Of a stretch of 64,000 nt of DNA, positions 1-10,639 are shown in pieces (the first letter of the stretch is position 1; every line of letters starts with the position of its first letter). This DNA comes from Podocnemis expansa (taxonomy: Eukaryota > Chordata > Testudines > Podocnemididae). Location: assembly GCA_007922195.1 (NCBI GenBank), contig ML682126.1, positions 838,861-902,860 on the forward strand, written 5' to 3'. The notes below the pieces were generated by a model. It was not told the origin of the DNA. It did no database searches and saw only the letters and a list, made by a program, of their open reading frames with translations. The position numbers and the translations under genes are program-made.

Positions 1-1177
1 TAAGAGCCGTAATTTCAAAACGGCTCAAACCGCTTTCATTTCGAACCAGCGATTATTTTGAAAAGGGTCATTTCAAAATAATGCCATTTGGACACATTAT
101 TTCAAAACAACCACTGTTTTTAAATAATGGGTCTGATCTTCCTCTGAGGGTGCATGATACACTGGGAGGAAGTCCCACCCCCAGCACCCTGGCCAGGGAT
201 CAGCACCCCAGCCAGGGCGCTGAGTGGAGGTGCAGGGGGCGGCCGCCACCCCAGCTGGCTTCCCCCCTGCTTCGTCTTGCCAGGAGCAGGGGGGGGGTCA
301 GGTGCCTCAACCCGCTTTGCCCCGCCTGCCCCCAGCAAAGGAAAGCTGTGGGGAAACCCTCTGCTCCCTCTTGCTCGGCTCATGGAGGGTTGCAGGAACC
401 CTAGACAGCTTGGCTGGCTGCTGCAGCCGGGGCACCCTGCTCCCCCAGCCCCTGGCAGCCTGGAAGCTGCCAGGGAAGGTGCCAGCTGGGGCTCCCCTGG
501 CTGCTTGTAAGCAGTGAGGGGGGGTGCTGGTTCCTCAGCCCCTTGCAGGCAGCCAGGAGCTGGGGGAGAGGGGCGCCCAGCTCACGTCCCCAGTCCTCCC
601 CCGCTGGGGCTGGGCAAATGCTACCCCAGCGGGCAGGGGCTGCAGGAGCTGGCTTGCGTGGGGCCGATGGCATGCCCTGAGCCTGGGCGGAGGGCAAAGT
701 GGGGGCTGCTGCTCCTACCTGCTGGGCAGCCGCCTCTCAGCCACCCCGAGCTGGGGTTGCGGGCAGAATGGGGTCCAGCAGCTGCACCCCACCAGGCTTC
801 GGGGCAGCCCAGCCAGGGAGAGAGCCAGGCGCCAGTTCCTCCCTCCCGCCCGGCTTCAGGAGATACCCAGGCAGCATAGCCTGCCCGCCCAGGGTGCCCC
901 AACTCCCTCCCCTCACAGTGCCTCCCCCGCTGCCCCAACAGCAGTGGGGGACAGCAGGGCAGGGGGATCCAGCCAGGAAGGGGATTGGTTGGCAACATGG
1001 CCCTGGCAGGGGGCCATGTTGCCACACCTCCTATGCTGCCCTTCTCCTGAATTGAAATAGCATGTTCATATGCAGGGCATGCTATTTCAATTTCAAGTTG
1101 TGCCTTATTTTGAAATATAAAAGAAAATATTTGAAAATAAGTCATTTCAAAATAAGGTTTTGCGTGTGGACATAGCC
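1..1177. mobile_element. Foldback TIR MITE with GC-rich core, left end outside window
   Basis: Both flanks (1-130 and 1060-1177) are made of short self-complementary TTTCAAAATAA/TTATTTTGAAA units. The right end reads GTGTGGACATAGCC, the terminus shared by the MITE family found elsewhere in this window. Between the flanks, about 150-1060 is a GC-rich core with imperfect internal repeats of CAGCC/CTGGG-type motifs. Its last part (about 960-1060, an inverted repeat of an ATGGCCC-containing motif) resembles the shorter core of the copy at 24382-24869, so this is the same family with a longer core. Long overlapping open frames in the core exist on both strands and are composition artefacts. The left terminus and target duplication are not visible. 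Confidence 0.6.
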
Positions 1178-1189
1178 AACTTGTGAGAG

Positions 1190-1788
1190 AAGATTGAAAG
1201 AGCTGGGTTTGTTTAATTTTGAAGAGAGGGGACTGAGAGGGGTCAGAATAGTTTTCCAGTACCTAAAAGGTTGTCCCAAAGAAGAGGAAGAATAATTGGT
1301 CTCCTTAACTGCCAATGCTAGGACTAAAAACAGTGGGCTTAAATCATGGCAAGGGAGATCTAGGTTGAACGTGAGGGCAGGGTCTCAAGCTCAAATCATC
1401 ACAAGGGCCACATTAGGACTAGTACAGGGTCACATGAGGACTAGTACATTAGCCTGAGAGCTGCACCATTGAAACTTTTTTCATATAATGATATTGCAAA
1501 TATCTGTAATAATAATCTCATTTCAGGCAGCAGGAAATAACTTTAGGGAGCACATTCAGCCCGCGGGCCACGTGTTTGAGACTCCTGAGTCAGGGTGATT
1601 AACCATTGGAATAAGTTGCCTAGACATGTTGTGGAATCTCCATCATTGGAAGTTTCTGAGAGCAGATTAGCCAAGCACCCGTCAGGGATGGCTTAAGAGG
1701 CTACTTCGTCATCCCGTGACTGCAAGGGACTGGACTCGATGACTTCTCATGGTCCCTTCCAGTTGCTGTGATCCTATAGATTCTATGG
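1190..1788 (+). mobile_element. CR1/L3-type LINE 3' end fragment
   Basis: The sequence reads as the degenerate C-terminal RT and 3' UTR of a CR1-clade LINE on the + strand, including the closing motif GGACTGGACTCGATGACTTC followed by CCCTTCCAGTTG and an ATTCTATG tail. It is interrupted by a 210-bp hAT MITE (1378-1587). It has many stops and no coding potential. The assignment rests on the CR1 3' tail pattern, which is repeated at 49113-49240 in a much better preserved copy. Confidence 0.6.
1378..1587. mobile_element. hAT MITE inserted in CR1 fragment
   Basis: The element begins CAGGGTCTCAAGC and ends TTTGAGACTCCTG, which are inverted termini. The flanking 8-mers CGTGAGGG and AGTCAGGG match at 6 of 8 positions, as expected for an old hAT insertion. 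The right half (about 1455-1587) is alike to 26906-27036, a second copy of the family. Confidence 0.65.
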
Positions 1789-1789
1789 T

Positions 1790-3590
1790 ACAGAGATAAA
1801 GTAATTGCCCTCCTCCCACTCACTGCTCCCATTTCTCAAGCCAAGGACAATACTAACCCTATTTGCTACATCATCAATCTGAGAGCTCACGATGCACTGG
1901 TTGTCTACTATGGCCCCTAAATGCTTCCCAGCATCGCTGGTTTTGTTTATACAGTTTCCTATTCTCTGTAATTCAGGCTGCATTCTCTGTTCCGCAATGA
2001 CACTTTTGTAACTGGCTGAATCAAAAATTTATGTTTGAATGGGCCCAACTTGCTAAACAATCCAGATCTGCCTTTATCCCTGCCTTGTCCTCAGCACTTT
2101 AACCACTCTGCCAAGCTTTGTGTGGTCCACACATTTTGCCTGGAATTATTTTATACATACTTTCAGGTCACAGGTGAAAATGTGGGATATCATCAAGCCT
2201 AGAAATGATCCCTCCAGAATGCCACTAGACCCCTCACCCCTGTTCACTGACAACGGCCCGTTTACACTTGCTTGCTTCTGAGATCTACCCGTTATCCGTT
2301 TTTGTCTGTTTAATGTGTGCTCTATTGTTATTGTATGGTGTTAATTTTTATATGATTGTTTTTCCCTATTAAATCAAATGTCTCTCAGAACCATCAATAC
2401 TGATGTGAGGCTAACCAACCTAAAATTATCAGGGTCACCCTCCTAGCCTCCTTGGAAGTGTGTCAATCCATTAGCGCTCTCCCAGACTTCTGCTACTTCC
2501 CCAGTATTTCAGGATTTATTTAAATTGTACATAAGATGGTGGAGGATCTTCTTAGCCATCTCTTTTACTCACTGGTGCAAACTTACCAGGCTGGTCAATT
2601 TAAAAAGATTTATTCCCTACTAAATGGTTTCTAGGATCCTCCTTTATAGTTATTAGCAATGTTCCCTCTAATTACTTGTAGCCTGTGTGCTCAAACAATT
2701 TCTTTGTGTGTGCAAAAACATTTCTTTGTGAGCACCAATATTAGCACTATTGAATTTTTTTGTGCACACTTTATTTTTTTGTGTGCGCAGGTTTCATGAC
2801 CTGTGTGCGTGCGCACACGTGCACAGCTTAGAGGGAACAGTTGTTATTAGACAGGAATCTATTTGATAACCTCATGTGATATGAGTACATCAGACTGCTT
2901 CTTTCCTAATATAGAACAGACATATATTTTAAAACATCTACATTTTTGGCAACATTTAACAAATTCCACCCCACCTCACCCCCAGTAATTGGCCCCTACT
3001 TTTGCTACTATTTCTTTTGTTCTTTGTTTACTTAGTAAACTTTTTTTCCCCTTAAATCCTTAGCCTTGACAACATGGATTTTACCCTGATGACTTTAACT
3101 TTTATTTTCCATTTTCATAACTTCTCAGTTGTATTGCTTGCTATTTATTTTCTTTTATGCTATTTCTTACATATTGCTTTTTCCTTCCTTAAGTATGGCA
3201 TTCATTTTGCTGCTCAACTGGCTTTATAGACATGTTATCCACTCTTTTAGTTGTGGAATTGTGGCTTTTTGGCTATCTAAAAAGCTCTCCTTAAAGAACT
3301 CCCAAATTTCCATCACATTTCTTTGGCTACAATTTTTTCTCCCAATCAAATTTTGATAACTTTCCTTAGCTCTTGGAAATCAGCAATTTGGAAGTGCTAT
3401 CTATCTATCTATTACTGTCTGGGAATTGTACTCTCTTTGAGCTTAGAATGTAATCTGTTCCATACTTTATTTTGTTCTCCTCTATCACAAACCCCCTTAT
3501 TTGTCTCTTCTACGAACTAAACATCTACAGATTTTTCTCTCTCTCCATATATGGCAGTCAATCCCGTCTTCATTCCAAGAGGGTAGCCAT
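1790..3590 (-). mobile_element. Ancient CR1/L3-like LINE relic
   Basis: AT-rich, stop-filled sequence resembling the complement of an old CR1/L3-type LINE. It aligns piecewise with 16320-18540, so it is also the upstream end of the first OR-containing duplication unit. A hAT MITE splits it at 2657-2842. No open frame longer than about 75 codons is credible. The LINE family assignment is inference from pattern only. Confidence 0.4.
2657..2842. mobile_element. hAT MITE with perfect 8-bp target duplication
   Basis: The 186-bp element has termini CAATGTTCCCTCTAA and TTAGAGGGAACAGTT, and is flanked on both sides by GTTATTAG (2649-2656, 2843-2850). The inside contains repeated TTTCTTTGTG and GTGTGTGCAAAAA motifs. 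A partial relative is at about 39427-39590. The matching place in the other duplication unit, near 17380, lacks it, so it inserted after the duplication. Confidence 0.85.
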
Positions 3591-3705
3591 TTATTTTAGT
3601 TCAGCAAGACAAACAAGGAGTCTTGTGGCACTTTTAAAGACTAACAAATTTATTCATCACATGCACTTTTGTAGGAGAAAATCCTACTTCATCAGATACT
3701 TAAAT
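3585..3705. mobile_element. Penelope-like terminal repeat fragment
   Basis: This matches the left arm of the Penelope-like element at 53188: TTGTGGCACTTTTAAAGACT, then the AACAAATTTATT motif, then a block reading GAAAATCCTACTTCATCAG. It carries no coding sequence. It lies inside the first duplication unit and is absent at the equivalent place near 18545. Confidence 0.65.
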
Positions 3706-3739
3706 TCCCCATCTTCAAGCACCTGATAAAGCAGAATTT

Positions 3740-5300
3740 TGTTCCATAAAATCTCATGTAATACAGAAACCCCATTCTCATATCCCGTCCCTGAAATCCC
3801 CTTTATATCTGCTTCTGACATTACCCTTCCACAATGTGGCCTGACGTACCCATGTGCCCCCCCGATCACCCACGTCTGACCCTGACTTTACTGCACCTGG
3901 GTCAGTCCACACCAGCCTCCTGTGTGTATTTGGTCCTAGGGAGTTGGAAGTATGCTCACTAGCCAGTCAGGGGTCGGCCCTCCACACGTACCCCCAGTCA
4001 ACACATGCCACATGCAGAACTGCTGCCCTTCATGGATCAGGACCCTTCCCAGAGCACTGCAGGCTCATTTACTCTGCTACATCAGTTTAACAAAGAAACT
4101 GATACGCAATCAGCCCTGCTTCTCAGGTAGGCCCACACCCATTCATACTTCCTAGAAAAAAACCACACAGCTTTAGATAAATCATACACGAGCTTATTGA
4201 TTAGAACTTGAATTTGTATGAGAATACAGCAAATCAATGCATAATCAGTTAAGTAATCACTCTCTAGTTAATCACTACTGAAGAAAAGGAACTGTGCTTT
4301 CTAACTTGAAATTTACTGTTGTACTCCATTTTAATTTTACCCTCATGCTTAGCCAGTGAAAGCTCTCAGCCAGTCTCTACCCTTCTTTGGGCAGGGAACA
4401 GATCCCACTTGCAGATCGAAGTGTCCCAAATGAGTTTCTTTAATGAGAAAAACCCCAAAGAGTTCAAAGTGCATGCACTTCTTTCTCCAAACACCCCTCA
4501 AGTGTCAAGTGTTTTTTTGTATCATGACCGTCTCCTCCTGAACTAAGGCGTTTAATTTGCATTGTCTTCGTCAGGCACTGCTTGTGTGTGTGCGCTCAGG
4601 TTCAGCTCTGTTCCTTCTCCCTCCCCAGCATGTAAAATACATAGGGACGTTTCACATAGGTGGAGGTATGATGCTGCAGAAACATGTTGCCATAGCAATA
4701 ATGCAGAGACTGTCATGCACAGGGAAAAGAAAAGTTACACAGATCACATTATAGGGGAGTGAAATGGTGTGTCATATCACACTGCTATATCCTTAAAGAC
4801 TGGGTGACCAACATGGAGTGAATATCCACAATGGGCTAGTCTCCATCCAATCCCTCAGTGATCAAAACATTTCCTTTTTGGAGGGCAACAATGTACACAA
4901 ACTGGTTTTTCCATTGACAATGGCCAGGGCTTTTCTTTTAGCTATGGCCTAGTTGGAGTGTTTAACTGGGCCATGTCTCGATAAATGATGTTTCTGTTGC
5001 TTTTTGGTAGGTTAGTTGCTTGTTGTATTTTTTTTTTCCTTTTTCTTCCCCCCACCCCACATTTAGACCAGTTGCAATAAAGATTGGAGAACTCCATGTA
5101 CTACATGCAGCATGAGTGCCGTAGTCTGCATTTCATACTATTGAGGCATGGGTTGGAAATCATTAATAAGACATGTACCTTTCTCCACCCTCCCGCTCCT
5201 CTCCCAGTGCTGGGGAACTGATGGTGGTGGTTGTCGTGTCATTGGCAGTGGTCTCTGAGGCCCAGCATTGCCAACAATATCAGCACAGGGCCCATGTTGG
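3740..5300. other. Non-coding duplicated flank
   Basis: I see no gene here. Open frames are short and unconserved. Parts near 3770-3830 and 4790-4880 align with 18550-18680 in the other duplication unit. The remainder may be sequence private to this copy. Confidence 0.4.
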
Positions 5301-5309
5301 CCACGAGTT

Positions 5310-5580
5310 TTCTTTTCCCAAAGGGATAGCTGTGTTAGTCTAGCCCAGCAAAAAAAAAAAAAAAACAACCCAAGGCCATGTGGCACCTTAAGACTAACAG
5401 ATTTATTTTTCTCATGAGCTTTCATGGGAGAAAATCCCACTTTGTCAAATGCTTTGAAGATGGGTGAAGTTCACACATCTTCAAAGCTTCTGACAAAGTG
5501 AGATTTTCTCCCATGAAAGCTCATGCGAAAAATAAATCTGTTAGTCTTAAAGTGCCACACGATTCCTTGAGTTTTTTGCA
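5310..5580. mobile_element. Penelope-like terminal repeats in head-to-head foldback
   Basis: Two copies of the Penelope-like terminal sequence lie back to back in opposite orientation. The first runs from CCAAAGGGATAGCTGTGTTA at about 5319 to about 5462, and the second from about 5478 to 5575. The block ATGAGCTTTCATGGGAGAAA of the first copy is mirrored by TTTCTCCCATGAAAGCTCAT of the second, giving a stem of about 100 bp with a loop near 5462-5478. No RT or endonuclease remains between them. The full-length relative at 53188-54275 has the same two arms flanking coding sequence, so this looks like an element that lost its whole interior. Confidence 0.75.
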
Positions 5581-6090
5581 CGAGTTTTCTGTCATCCTGG
5601 TCATATCCTACAGCTTGGTCCCATGTGAGAGAGGGTTGAACCAGGGCCACAATGGGGCAGACATGGAATTTGGAACCAAGAGCAGTTTGTCTGTAGCCAG
5701 GGCTCCCACATGTCTCTCTAAATGGATGTGCATGCCATGTTTGGCACATGTGCTGCAGGTTGCAGACCTCTGCATTAAGGAATAAGATAAAACTGGTGTC
5801 ATTGGCTCAATTGTTTATGAATCATTTCTCTGAATCATTAAAATCTCATTGTCATGTATGGCATGTGACCCATCTACTCATAGCAAAGAGTTTCCTTTTC
5901 TCCTTCATTTCTCATGTGACATGGTTAACAAACATGCTTTGTCACAGATAATCACGGTGTGATGAACAGAAGTAATTGTGGGTTTCAGAAGAATAGGGCT
6001 GGTCAGTAGGTAGAAGGGTTCAGTATGCTTTGGGTTTCTAAGGATGACAAAACAAAATGAAACACCTAGAGGGTAACCTAAAGGCTCATA

Positions 6091-6790
6091 CAACTATGGA
6101 CTAAATAGAGTTTAAGGATTGGAAAATTTAAGCTTAGATATCTTAGACATCAGAAATAAACAAACAAACAAACAAATAAATAAAACTTGACCCATAAGTA
6201 AGTGACCCCAAAATAGCCTGATGCCATTAGATTATAGGCAAGGGTGTACCAAAGCGTGAAATCTGGGGGGAAAAATTACAAAATAAATTTAGAATATCCC
6301 AAAAGCTCTAAAAATATATTTGTCTCTAAAATGTGTTTTATTTTAACCACAGGATACAGATTGTTTGTCAATGGAAATAAGACTTATTAAAAGGAGTAGA
6401 CAGAATTTGTGGAAAGTTGCCTGAAGATTTTGGGGAGACCAAACCAGTAAGGACAAAATGGCCTAACATTATCATACAGGTGTGTAGAATATAGATACAG
6501 TCATAGCTCATATTAAAAGCAAACAAACAAACAAACAAAGACAGTGCTGTAATTTGGAAAATTAAGCTTGCTACTGAAAAACCGAAGCAGAAAAATTCCT
6601 ACGCTCACGTTCGATACATGACAGATGGGTCAGACCATAAAATCAGCTTGGAGGAAGTGAGTCTCTCAGTACCTTTAATGGGTGCACAGCATCACTCAAT
6701 TTACTTTCACTAAGATTAAAAGATTACACATTTCCCCCATGACCAGATGCCCCCCTGTCCGTGTAGGACCTGATTTTAATGCTGTTTCAT
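6091..6790. other. OR upstream flank with short AAAC runs
   Basis: This is non-coding DNA upstream of the first OR. It includes two small tandem runs of AAAC/AAAT at about 6158-6184 and 6520-6538. Stretches 6280-6370 and 6540-6590 align with 19420-19500 and 20880-20930 upstream of the second OR. No promoter motif could be assigned with confidence. Confidence 0.4.
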
Positions 6791-6796
6791 CTTTCC

Positions 6797-6915
6797 AGCC
6801 TATTGCACTGTGAATAGCTCCCTAGCTCCTGGGCACATCAAGGAAGTCAGAGGAAGCTACAGGACATCCAGGAGACACTGACCAGTCTCACCATTGGGCA
6901 ATTCTCTCCTAAATC
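6797..6915 (+). promoter_or_regulatory. Candidate 3' splice site and 5' UTR exon of OR gene 1
   Basis: A pyrimidine-rich tract ends in CATCTTTCCAG with the AG at 6797-6798, 117 bp before the start codon. The tract and the following sequence (including CTCCTGGGCACATCAAGGAA) are conserved at the same place before the OR at 22200 and before the OR relic at 25075. Vertebrate OR coding exons are usually preceded by one or more spliced non-coding leader exons, so this is probably the start of the coding exon. The donor and upstream exon were not found. Confidence 0.55.
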
Positions 6916-7875
6916 ATGTCAGATTCAAACACAACCCACTTTACCAACCCCTCCTCCTTCATCTTGCTGGGCATTCCTGGCATGGAGGCAATGCATGTCT
7001 GGATCTCTATCCCTTTCTGTATCATGTATGCCATAGCCGTCGTCGGGAACTTCACCATCCTATTGATTGTGAGGCTGGAGCTGAGCCTCCATACACCCAT
7101 GTACTATTTCCTCTGTATGCTGGCCGTCACCGACATGATCCTGTGTACATCCACCATGCCCAAAATGCTGAGCATCTTCTGGTTCAATTCCAGGGAAATA
7201 GATTTCAGTGCCTGCCTCACTCAGCTCTACTTCATTCACAGCTTCACAGTGACAGAGTCTGGAATCATTGTGGCCCTGGCCTTGGATCGTTACATAGCCA
7301 TCTGTGATCCACTGCAACATCCCAGCATCCTGACAAATGGTGCTGTGGTGAAGATCAGCCTGGCTGTGCTCTTGAGGGCTGCCCTCCTTATACTCCCCCT
7401 TCCCTTTCTTGCAAGGAAATGGCCCTATTGCAGAACCAACATCGTTGCTCACACACATTGTGAGCACCTAGCTGTGGTGAAGCTGGCCTGTGCCGACATC
7501 CACAGCAGTAGCTACTATGGCCTTTTTGTGATATTCTTTGTTAGAGGCCCGGATATGGCTTTCATCACCTTCTCCTATGCTCAGATCCTCAGAGCCATCT
7601 TCAATCTCCCCACAAAGGGTGCTCGTCTCAAGACCTTTGGTACTTGCAGCTCCCACCTCTGTGTAACCTTAACCTTTTACATCCCATCTCTTTTCTCCTT
7701 CCTCACTCACCTTTTTGGCCACAATGTGCCCCTGCATTTACATATCATCACTGCCAATATACACCTCCTGGTGCCCCCTATGCTTAACCCCATCATCTAT
7801 GGGGTGAGGACCAAAGAAGTCCGCAATAGGCTGCTCAAGCTCTTTACCCTAAAGCAATCTAAAGTTCTCTCTTGA
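6916..7875 (+). CDS. Olfactory receptor, class I, OR52-like (gene 1)
   Basis: This is an intact, intronless 319-residue odorant GPCR expected in the plasma membrane and cilia of olfactory neurons, signalling through the olfactory G protein. The N-terminus carries an N-glycosylation sequon (Asn5-Thr-Thr). TM1 holds the GN motif at 44-45. PMYYF is at 61-65 in the first intracellular loop/TM2. Cys100 and Cys182 should form the conserved disulphide. The DRY box sits in LALDRYIAIC (121-130). SYAQIL starts TM5-ICL3 at about 220, KTFGTCSSH opens TM6 at 239-247, and PPMLNPIIYG is TM7 at 287-296. The FILLGIPG start and the long second extracellular loop with extra cysteines are typical of class I (fish-like) receptors, closest in feel to OR52. 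The start is set by the MSDSN N-terminus shared with the gene at 22200. No lesion is visible. The ligand is unknown. Confidence 0.95.
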   Translation: MSDSNTTHFTNPSSFILLGIPGMEAMHVWISIPFCIMYAIAVVGNFTILLIVRLELSLHTPMYYFLCMLAVTDMILCTSTMPKMLSIFWFNSREIDFSACLTQLYFIHSFTVTESGIIVALALDRYIAICDPLQHPSILTNGAVVKISLAVLLRAALLILPLPFLARKWPYCRTNIVAHTHCEHLAVVKLACADIHSSSYYGLFVIFFVRGPDMAFITFSYAQILRAIFNLPTKGARLKTFGTCSSHLCVTLTFYIPSLFSFLTHLFGHNVPLHLHIITANIHLLVPPMLNPIIYGVRTKEVRNRLLKLFTLKQSKVLS

Positions 7876-8064
7876 TACCTTGGATTTGAGACCAGGCTCT
7901 AGTGTGGGGTCTTCCTTCCTACAAAATGTACACAACAGTCAACAGATAATGAGGAGTACTTAGTCACGTTTGAACTGAACAAAAAAGTATGGGGGTGGCA
8001 CGGTACATTCTGAAGCTGATACAATTGGTTCCAGTTGAGAAACAATATGCCCCAAAAACTGATA

Positions 8065-8115
8065 AGTGCCACAGGACTCCTCATTGTTTGCTAAAAATCA
8101 GACTAATGTGTGCAT
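8065..8115 (+). mobile_element. Penelope-like terminal fragment
   Basis: The short match AAGTGCCACAGGACTCCTCA followed by a TTGTTTGCT stretch and CAGACTAA corresponds to the outer edge of the Penelope-like termini at 33130-33230 and 54250-54275. It is only a stub. Confidence 0.45.
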
Positions 8116-8849
8116 CTTCTAAAATAGTCACAGGCACAAAGCCTTTTATACCCAGTTTCTTGTTAACTCAGAAAGACAGAAGCTGGAGCAGGGGTGAGCT
8201 ACAGAGGCCCCTGAAGGGACTCTTTGATTGCAAGACTTTGGCTGCAGCAGTAAAAAGGACACCATGAGTTTCAGGAAGTGGGTCCAAGACACCTTAGCAG
8301 ACTCGGACCATTCCCCAAGGAATGCTGTAGGCTGGGGAGGATAGTGAGGATGGGAAAAGCTACTGGTGTGGCGATGTTTTACCTAGACCTGGGTGTCCCT
8401 GGTAGTGGCTAAAGTATGTACATAGTCCAGCAACTGGAATCTCCTGTGCCACCTTTGTGCCTCCCTCCTGCTTCAGCTTTGTCTCTCTGACTCATTACTG
8501 TATTTTCAAAAGGGTGATCCACACCTCATCTCCAGTTAGTTCCCTCTTCTTGGGTGGATCCATTCTTTCCAATACCCCTTCTCAGAGAAGCTGGGCAAAA
8601 ATACAATTTCTCTGATCTTCTGCCTGGGTAAGTTTTTTTTAGCTGTTCGTAGTCTTTCCTGACATACCTATTTATAGTCAGAGGCCTCTACCCCATCCTA
8701 ATGCCCTTTAGCACAAATAAGATGAGCCAACTATACAAATGGTTCGCACAATGAACTGTGAATGAACCCATTGTGCACAAAATGATTTCCTGAACTTATG
8801 CTGACACAGCACATGCCAGGGAAGGCTTTAATGTCTCTCCAACTGTCCT

Positions 8850-10295
8850 GTAAGTCATCCTGGAAGGAGATCCCACACCAGGTCTCTCCTCCCCGCTCCT
8901 TGGATGATGGTTTCAAATGAAGCAAGAGGGCAATACTGCAGAGTTCTGAGGTCACCATGGTGCTCTGGAAGCTTTCCAAATTTCACTTTCAATAGCAAAA
9001 ACAGTTTACTGGAGCAGAACAGCCCACAAGGCAGTGGTTGTGTGATCAAACTCAACGCTACTGTCTTTGCATTAGATAGTCTATTGTGAAAGAACAAGTA
9101 TTTAAAAGGGGGCTTTTCAGTCATCCCAACAAAGGTCTAACTCCCTTCACAAGAAGGGACAGAGACTGGCTAAAAATTAGCACAGCCAAACCTAAGTGGG
9201 AAAGCTAGACATGGTCTGTAAAGGATTTCTTAGTTTAGAATGTGAGCTATCATTCATCCAATTGTGATTATTGCCTTGACTGATTAAACATCAGATTTTA
9301 TATCAATTTGACATACACTCATGTAAATCATGTTTTAGTCAATAATCTTATGTTTGTTTAGTCTACACCAGTAAAATCTTGAATTCTTAAGTGTGAAAGC
9401 CTGACTGAGAGCAAATGCTAACACATACAAATTTTTGTTAAGTTAAGGGAGCACTATAAATGAGCTTGCAAGGCTCTGTGTGGGCATGCCCTGACCCTGG
9501 GGTCTCATCTGGGATTGGGTACTTGCTCAGAGACTGTCTCCTGAGTGACTAGAGAAAATACACTTCCGCTGCCTCAGAGGCTGATTACACAATGGAGGCT
9601 GGGCATGAGCTGAGCCAAGAGTAGAGGGTCACACAGCAAGGCAGGGTAAGTTGGGCCCCGGAGTGGAGAATTTCACAACGCAGTAGGACACCAGGCCAGA
9701 TTGTAGGAGGGAAATATCACAGTGGCTGGCACACAGAGAGCAGGGTAGCTTGGTGTGCTGAATCAGGTTCACACACAGGAGCACTGGTAATGGAGATTTT
9801 AAGGGATTCATAAGTGCCGTGGCTGAGAAGACTCAGGAGGAGATCAAGGTTTGCTGTTTTCTGTTTGGTTATTTCAGGAGGGAAATAAGCAAAAGGAAAC
9901 CTAAAGATGTTTGTCAGCAAGTCAGCTATGAAATTGGAATTTGCACACATACAAGCCAAGGAAAGAGACAAGGAGTTTTAAATTGCAAAGTGGGAGGAAG
10001 AAATGAAAATCAAAGTCAGAGAAGCTGAAGATCCACCAGGGATTCTGCCCACAGACAAGCTGTTGAATTAAAGTAGCAGGAGGCACTTGAAGCTAAAATG
10101 CCTGTGAAGAAAGCCATGGGGGAAAAGGAAAGCGAGTTACAAATCAGCTGGTGATGTTGGAGAAGCATAGCATTCCATGTATCCCAGCATCCCTAATATC
10201 TACCTCCATGCCTAAAGCAGCTAGTTTTGATAAACTCTGTCCGGCCTACAAGGATACAGACTTCACTCAGGAGTATTTCATCACTTTTGAGACAC
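8850..10295. other. No recognisable gene
   Basis: Single-copy-looking, non-coding sequence. The longest frames are under 90 codons, overlap on opposite strands, and show no protein-like motif. I recognise no repeat boundary here. Confidence 0.4.
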
Positions 10296-10505
10296 TGAGA
10301 TCACGTCTACACTGGAGCCTTAGATCAACACAAGGAAGGTTAAGTTGACCTGCAGACCTCTGCAGCCACACTCAGATTTTATTAAGTCAACTTAAGTGGT
10401 TTCTTAAGTCATCTTAATAACACTGCCTCTTAAGGTCAACTTAACACTTAAGTCAACCTTATTTAGTTGACTTAAACCAAAGTAGATGGAAAAGCCCATA
10501 AGTCT
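10296..10505. mobile_element. Fragment of a TTAAGTTGACTTAA-type TIR element
   Basis: The left part starts CACGTCTACACTGGAGCC, a degenerate form of the GTCTACAC terminus. It continues with repeated self-complementary units such as AAGTCAACTTAA and GTTGACTTAA up to about 10480. The same unit type is at the ends of the 1.7-kb element at 36867-38600. No right terminus or target duplication was found. Confidence 0.5.
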
Positions 10506-10639
10506 ACCTAACAGGCCTCCAGGCCCCCTTCCAGAGTCGCTGGCCACCAGGAAGTGTCAACATAGCACCTCCCAGTGTGGATGCAGGCTGTTGACAGGAG
10601 TTTTCCAAGTGGACTCTCTGTAATGATCTTGAGGGTTCA

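Larger units (their letters stand above)
1790..8850. repeat. Segmental duplication unit C (with OR gene at 6916)
   Basis: This unit matches 16320-24925 in order along its length. Paired anchors include 2480-2640 with 16540-16690; 3770-3830 with 18550-18600; 5880-5935 with 19090-19140; 6280-6370 with 19420-19500; 6540-6590 with 20880-20930; 6770-7875 (leader and OR) with 22060-23147; and 8440-8840 with 23560-24920. The copies differ by many substitutions and by transposons private to one copy. Private to this copy are a hAT MITE (2657-2842), a Penelope terminal fragment (about 3585-3705) and a Penelope foldback (5310-5580). Confidence 0.75.

Noticed and set aside
81..1145. Cluster of long overlapping open frames on both strands
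   Set aside because: They lie in a GC-rich MITE core. Three phases and both strands are open at once, and the peptides are Gly/Pro/Ala-rich without domain patterns.
6158..6184. AAAC/AAAT runs as regulatory sites
   Set aside because: Simple microsatellites not shared at the equivalent place in the other duplication unit.
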